Assembly: GCA_022828225.1 (NCBI GenBank)
Contig: JAJEJG010000013.1
Coordinates: forward strand, 186,001-250,000
Direction of reading: 5' to 3'
DNA: 64,000 nt
From: Nitrospirales bacterium
Lineage (GTDB): Bacteria; Nitrospirota; Nitrospiria; Nitrospirales; UBA8639
In this document: piece after piece, positions 60,867 to 64,000 of the stretch
Layout of the letters: every line of letters starts with the position of its first letter
Position numbering within the stretch: position 1 is the first letter of the stretch
Translations under genes and position numbers: made by a program
Notes under the pieces: generated by a model
What the model saw: only the letters and a program-made list of their open reading frames with translations
Told to the model about the DNA's origin: nothing
Database searches by the model: none

Positions 60867-63254
60867 ATGGACAAATCTCTTCCACGCTGGAATCCGCGGC
60901 GGTGGTACGGGGAACTCCGGCACGTCTGGCAGGATACCCGGCTGTTGGTTTTATCCGCGCAGATTGCGGCGATTTATGCGGCCGTGCTCATTCCGTTTAA
61001 GGTGGGGATTCCGATCATCCCGGGCTTTGTGGAGTTGAGACCGGCCAATGTGATTCCCATCGTCAGTTCGCTGCTCTTTGGTCCGGCCGCGGCGTGGGGG
61101 GCGGGGATCGGCAACGTGATCGGGGATTGCTTCGGGACGCTGGGACCGGCGAGTCTCTTCGGGTTTCTGGGCAATTTTCTCTATGGGTACGTGCCCTACC
61201 TGTTGTGGGGTAATCTGGGGTGGTTGTCGTCGGGGCGGGAACCCATGGTGCGTTCCTGGTGGCAAGGCGCAGAATTTGTGTTCGTTTGCGCCTGTGCGTC
61301 CATGGTGTGTGCCGCCACGATCGGGTGGGGCGTGGAACTGTTGGGCCTCCTTCCGTTTTGGCTCTTGTTTCCGGCTATTTTCTTGAACAACCTGGTGATG
61401 GCGACGTTACTCGGCCCGCCGCTGCTGTTGTTTCTCTATCCGCGGGTCAAGCAATGGAACTTGTATTACCGTGACTTGGCTCTCGTGGGAGTGCCCGGAA
61501 AGAGGCAAGACCGCTCCGGCGATGATCTCGTCTCCGCGCCTTCATCACAGTCGGCTATCGCCGAGTCCGTGGCCGTCTCCATTCAGGACGTGACGTTTCG
61601 CCCGATTCATGCGGAGCAGCCCGTGCTCAAACACGTGTCCCTCGTCGTCCCGCGTGGAGAATTGGTCGTGCTGATGGGACGGAGCGGATCAGGGAAATCG
61701 TCACTGTGTTATGCCTTGAACGGACTGGTGCCGCAGTTTATTCAAGGCGACTGGGCCGGTACGGTGACGGTACACGGACAATCCACGACTCAATCCCCGG
61801 TGTGGCAACAGGCGAACCGCGTCGGCATGGTGTTTCAGGATTTCGAAACGCAACTGGTCTCGACCAACGTGGAGGCGGAGCTTCGATGCGCCCTGGAGGC
61901 GCAGGGAGGCACGCACGATTTCGCCGGCGAAGAGTCCTTCCGCGAGCACGTGCGACGCCTCCTCGATATGGTCGGATTATCGGGTCTGGAACGGCGTGAT
62001 CCCTTTTCCTTGTCGGGCGGGCAACGACAGCGCCTGGTCATGGCATCGGTCCTGGTCCGGGAACCGCAGGTGATCGTCATGGACCAACCACTGACCGATC
62101 TCGATCCCGCGGGCAGGCGGCAGTTTCGCCGGCTCCTGGAAGAACTGAAAGCCAAAGGGATCACCATCATGATCGCCGGGCACGGGATCGAAGACCTGAT
62201 GAACGCGGACCGGGTGTGCGTGCTGGATGCAGGAGAGATGGTGTGGCAGGGCACCCCTCGCGAACTGCTCGGTCAGCCCGAGCTGGCCGAACGATACGGC
62301 GTGGCCCCATATCCGTTGGCCACATGTTTTCAGGGACAAGGGGTTCGGGCCTTACCAACGACGGTTGAAGAAGCCTGGCAATTGGCCGATACGCTCAACC
62401 TGAACATCGTCGCGCCGCAGTTTGACGGGCCGGGTCTGGGCTTTGCCCGTTCCGAGCCTCCGGCAACCGTGTTGGAACTCAGCAACGTGTCGGCTCAGTA
62501 CCAGCCGGGCGTTCCGGCACTCTCCCGGGTTTCCGTGTCGTTTCAGGCCGGGGAATTCGTGGCGATTCTCGGACAGAATGGCTCGGGAAAAAGCACGCTT
62601 GCGAAATTATGTAACGGTCTCCTGTTGCCGTCGGAAGGCCGCGTTCTGGTCCTCGGGAACGATACCCAACAAACCGGGGTTTTATCGTCCCTCGTCGGAT
62701 ACGTCTTTCAAAATCCCGACCATCAGATTTTTGCGGAAACCGTGCGCAAAGAGATCGCCTTCGGCGCGGAGAATGCGGGATGTTCACCTGGCGATTGTGA
62801 AATCCGGGTCGCCGAAGCGCTTTCAGCGGTCGGGTTGACCGGGGCCGAAGAGCGCGACCCGTTTTCTCTGACGAAAGGCGAACGGCAGCGCGTGGCGGTC
62901 GCGTCGATCCTGGCTGCCCAGCCTCGCATCCTGATCGTGGATGAGCCCACCACCGGGCTTGATGCCGAAGAATCCTCTCGCATGATGAACATGATGCGCA
63001 GCCTGAACCAACAGGGCCATACCGTCATCGTGATTACCCACGACATGGGGATCGTCGCGAACTACGCGACGCGATGCGTGCTGATGCGGGACGGCGCCAT
63101 ATTGGCGGATGGGACGACCCGGGAAATTTTCTCGGACCCCGAACTCATCCGGTCGGCGGCGTTGGAGTTGCCGACCCTGACCCGGTTCGCTCAGCGGTGG
63201 GGCGTGACGCTACTGACAATCGAGGAAGTGCGGAAGGCTTGGCGCGCGTCATGA
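60867..63254 (+). CDS. ECF transporter: S component fused to two ATPase domains
   Basis: The 795-residue product has an N-terminal six-helix S component (about 25-195; VELRPANVIPIVSSLLFGPA and AAWGAGIGNVIGDCFGTLG), followed by two ABC ATPases. ATPase 1 has Walker A GRSGSGKSS (271-279), signature LSGGQ (382-386) and Walker B VIVMDQ, where Gln407 replaces the catalytic Glu. ATPase 2 has GQNGSGKST (569-577), signature LTKGE (668-672) and VDEP with Glu693. The substrate, presumably a vitamin or a metal, is not evident. EcfT follows with an ATGA overlap. No Shine-Dalgarno is seen. Confidence 0.88.
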   Translation: MDKSLPRWNPRRWYGELRHVWQDTRLLVLSAQIAAIYAAVLIPFKVGIPIIPGFVELRPANVIPIVSSLLFGPAAAWGAGIGNVIGDCFGTLGPASLFGFLGNFLYGYVPYLLWGNLGWLSSGREPMVRSWWQGAEFVFVCACASMVCAATIGWGVELLGLLPFWLLFPAIFLNNLVMATLLGPPLLLFLYPRVKQWNLYYRDLALVGVPGKRQDRSGDDLVSAPSSQSAIAESVAVSIQDVTFRPIHAEQPVLKHVSLVVPRGELVVLMGRSGSGKSSLCYALNGLVPQFIQGDWAGTVTVHGQSTTQSPVWQQANRVGMVFQDFETQLVSTNVEAELRCALEAQGGTHDFAGEESFREHVRRLLDMVGLSGLERRDPFSLSGGQRQRLVMASVLVREPQVIVMDQPLTDLDPAGRRQFRRLLEELKAKGITIMIAGHGIEDLMNADRVCVLDAGEMVWQGTPRELLGQPELAERYGVAPYPLATCFQGQGVRALPTTVEEAWQLADTLNLNIVAPQFDGPGLGFARSEPPATVLELSNVSAQYQPGVPALSRVSVSFQAGEFVAILGQNGSGKSTLAKLCNGLLLPSEGRVLVLGNDTQQTGVLSSLVGYVFQNPDHQIFAETVRKEIAFGAENAGCSPGDCEIRVAEALSAVGLTGAEERDPFSLTKGERQRVAVASILAAQPRILIVDEPTTGLDAEESSRMMNMMRSLNQQGHTVIVITHDMGIVANYATRCVLMRDGAILADGTTREIFSDPELIRSAALELPTLTRFAQRWGVTLLTIEEVRKAWRAS

Positions 63255-64000
63255 ACCTGTCATTGTACGTGGATGCGCGGACGTGGGTGCACCGGCTGGA
63301 CGGCCGGACAAAAATCCTTTGCCTGCTCGGGCTCTTTTCCCTGAGCCTGATCTTTTCAGATCCGGTGTATCTGTTGGGGCTGTGCGCCGGCGTTCTGGCC
63401 CTGGTCCTCTGGGCGCAAAGTCTTCACAATCTCAGGAAGATATGGATCCTGCTGGTGTTGCTGTTTGTGTATAGCGTCGTGCTCTGGCCCTTCTTCGTGG
63501 AGGGGACCACCCCGCTGTTCACGATGGGCGGGCTGACCGTCATGCAGGAAGGCGTGCTGTACGGCATGGGCATGGGCCTGCGGCTTAATGCCATGCTCAT
63601 CAGCGGAATGGTGCTCCTGTCGACCACGGCCATTGAAGAGCTTGGCGAGTCCTCGAATCGATTGGGCGTGCCTCGCCCCCTGGGCTTTTCGTTGTCACTC
63701 GCTTTCCGATGGGTGCCCACGCTGCTCGGCTCGATCGGGGCCGTGATTCAGGCCCAGCGGTCGAGAGGGTTGGACGTGCACTCAAAGGGCGTGTTCGGAA
63801 AGATCCGCCGGTACCCGCCGTTGATCGTGCCGTTAATCGGTCATACCCTGCGCCAGACCAATCTGCTGGCCATGGCCCTGGAATCCAAGGGCTTCGGGGC
63901 CGGACAGGTTCAACGTCCCTTGTTTGTTTCGAGAATGCACGGGGCCGATTTCGCAGCGCTCGCGGTGATTGCCGTCCTGGTGCTGGGAAGTGTCTGGATG
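63251..64000 (+). CDS. ecfT: ECF transporter transmembrane subunit T (runs off the window)
   Basis: At least 250 residues are visible, starting at the ATG that overlaps the previous stop. It is a CbiQ/EcfT-type membrane protein (VHRLDGRTKILCLLGLFSLS), with two Arg/Lys-Gly coupling motifs, QAQRSRGLDV and ALESKGFGA, that contact the ATPases. It completes the energising module with the fused S-ATPase protein. The C-terminus lies beyond 64000. Confidence 0.88.
   Translation, partial: MNLSLYVDARTWVHRLDGRTKILCLLGLFSLSLIFSDPVYLLGLCAGVLALVLWAQSLHNLRKIWILLVLLFVYSVVLWPFFVEGTTPLFTMGGLTVMQEGVLYGMGMGLRLNAMLISGMVLLSTTAIEELGESSNRLGVPRPLGFSLSLAFRWVPTLLGSIGAVIQAQRSRGLDVHSKGVFGKIRRYPPLIVPLIGHTLRQTNLLAMALESKGFGAGQVQRPLFVSRMHGADFAALAVIAVLVLGSVWM

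Noticed and set aside
60652-60885. Minus-strand frame ending with an ATGA overlap onto the DUF4212 gene
   Set aside because: The overlap hints at coupling, but the frame has no plausible start, runs into the start of the ECF gene and shows no known domain.
1-64000. CRISPR arrays, tRNA or rRNA genes, prophage or integrase genes
   Set aside because: No regularly spaced repeats, tRNA-like TTCGA arms with matching stems, rRNA motifs or phage/integrase proteins were noticed; mobile DNA is limited to short repeats and one MITE-like element.

Overview
The window looks like a chromosome segment of an autotrophic, respiring, sodium-handling bacterium, most likely a Nitrospirota (Nitrospira-like) chemolithoautotroph. 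The pointers are a complex I locus with two NuoM subunits and no NuoE/NuoF, a DabA/DabB inorganic-carbon pump, c-type cytochromes, an NhaD antiporter and a SulP anion transporter. Taxonomy is inferred from gene content only.

Layout. 0-1 kb: end of a c-type cytochrome and an unknown secreted protein. 1.5-5.1 kb: secretin, AAA ATPase and TPR membrane protein of an MSHA/type IV pilus or type II secretion type. 5.1-8.9 kb (minus): a CHASE3/HAMP/PAS histidine kinase, an NtrC-type sigma-54 activator and a small protein. 9-9.6 kb: a membrane-anchored DUF3365 haem protein. 9.8-27.3 kb: an ion and inorganic-carbon island. It holds nhaD, sulP behind a structured leader with a terminator, a small ORF with a sigma-54 promoter, a DUF2294 gene, a four-gene dab operon (dabB, a second antiporter-like membrane protein, dabA, a PII-like gene), an NhaR-like regulator, and a second dabA that is broken. 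Divergent-promoter/regulator/secreted-protein modules are repeated around the dab operon, with decayed regulator copies. 27.4-34 kb: a Do-type protease, unknown small genes, and a PriA homologue that has lost its helicase motifs. 34.1-47.9 kb: nuoABCDGIJKLMMN, with no nuoE, nuoF or nuoH in the window. 48-50 kb: YdeI-like, metallo-hydrolase-like, TusA and DsrE2 proteins and a MITE-like repeat. 50.1-57.8 kb: a formiminotransferase, a voltage-gated-like cation channel with an acidic filter, and an ergothioneine-type cluster (EgtB, EgtD, aminotransferase) that brackets a betaine-type ABC transporter. 57.8-60.7 kb: a Phd/VapC toxin-antitoxin pair and an SSS symporter with its DUF4212 subunit. 60.9-64 kb: an ECF transporter whose S component is fused to both ATPases, followed by EcfT, which runs off the end.

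How the parts may work together. NhaD would keep the sodium gradient up, SulP could use it for bicarbonate entry, and the Dab complex would use the cation gradient to trap CO2 as bicarbonate, with the PII-like protein as a candidate regulator. The enlarged complex I lacks its NADH module, which fits reverse electron flow from quinol to a low-potential carrier such as ferredoxin for carbon fixation. These links are inferred from gene neighbourhood and known family roles.
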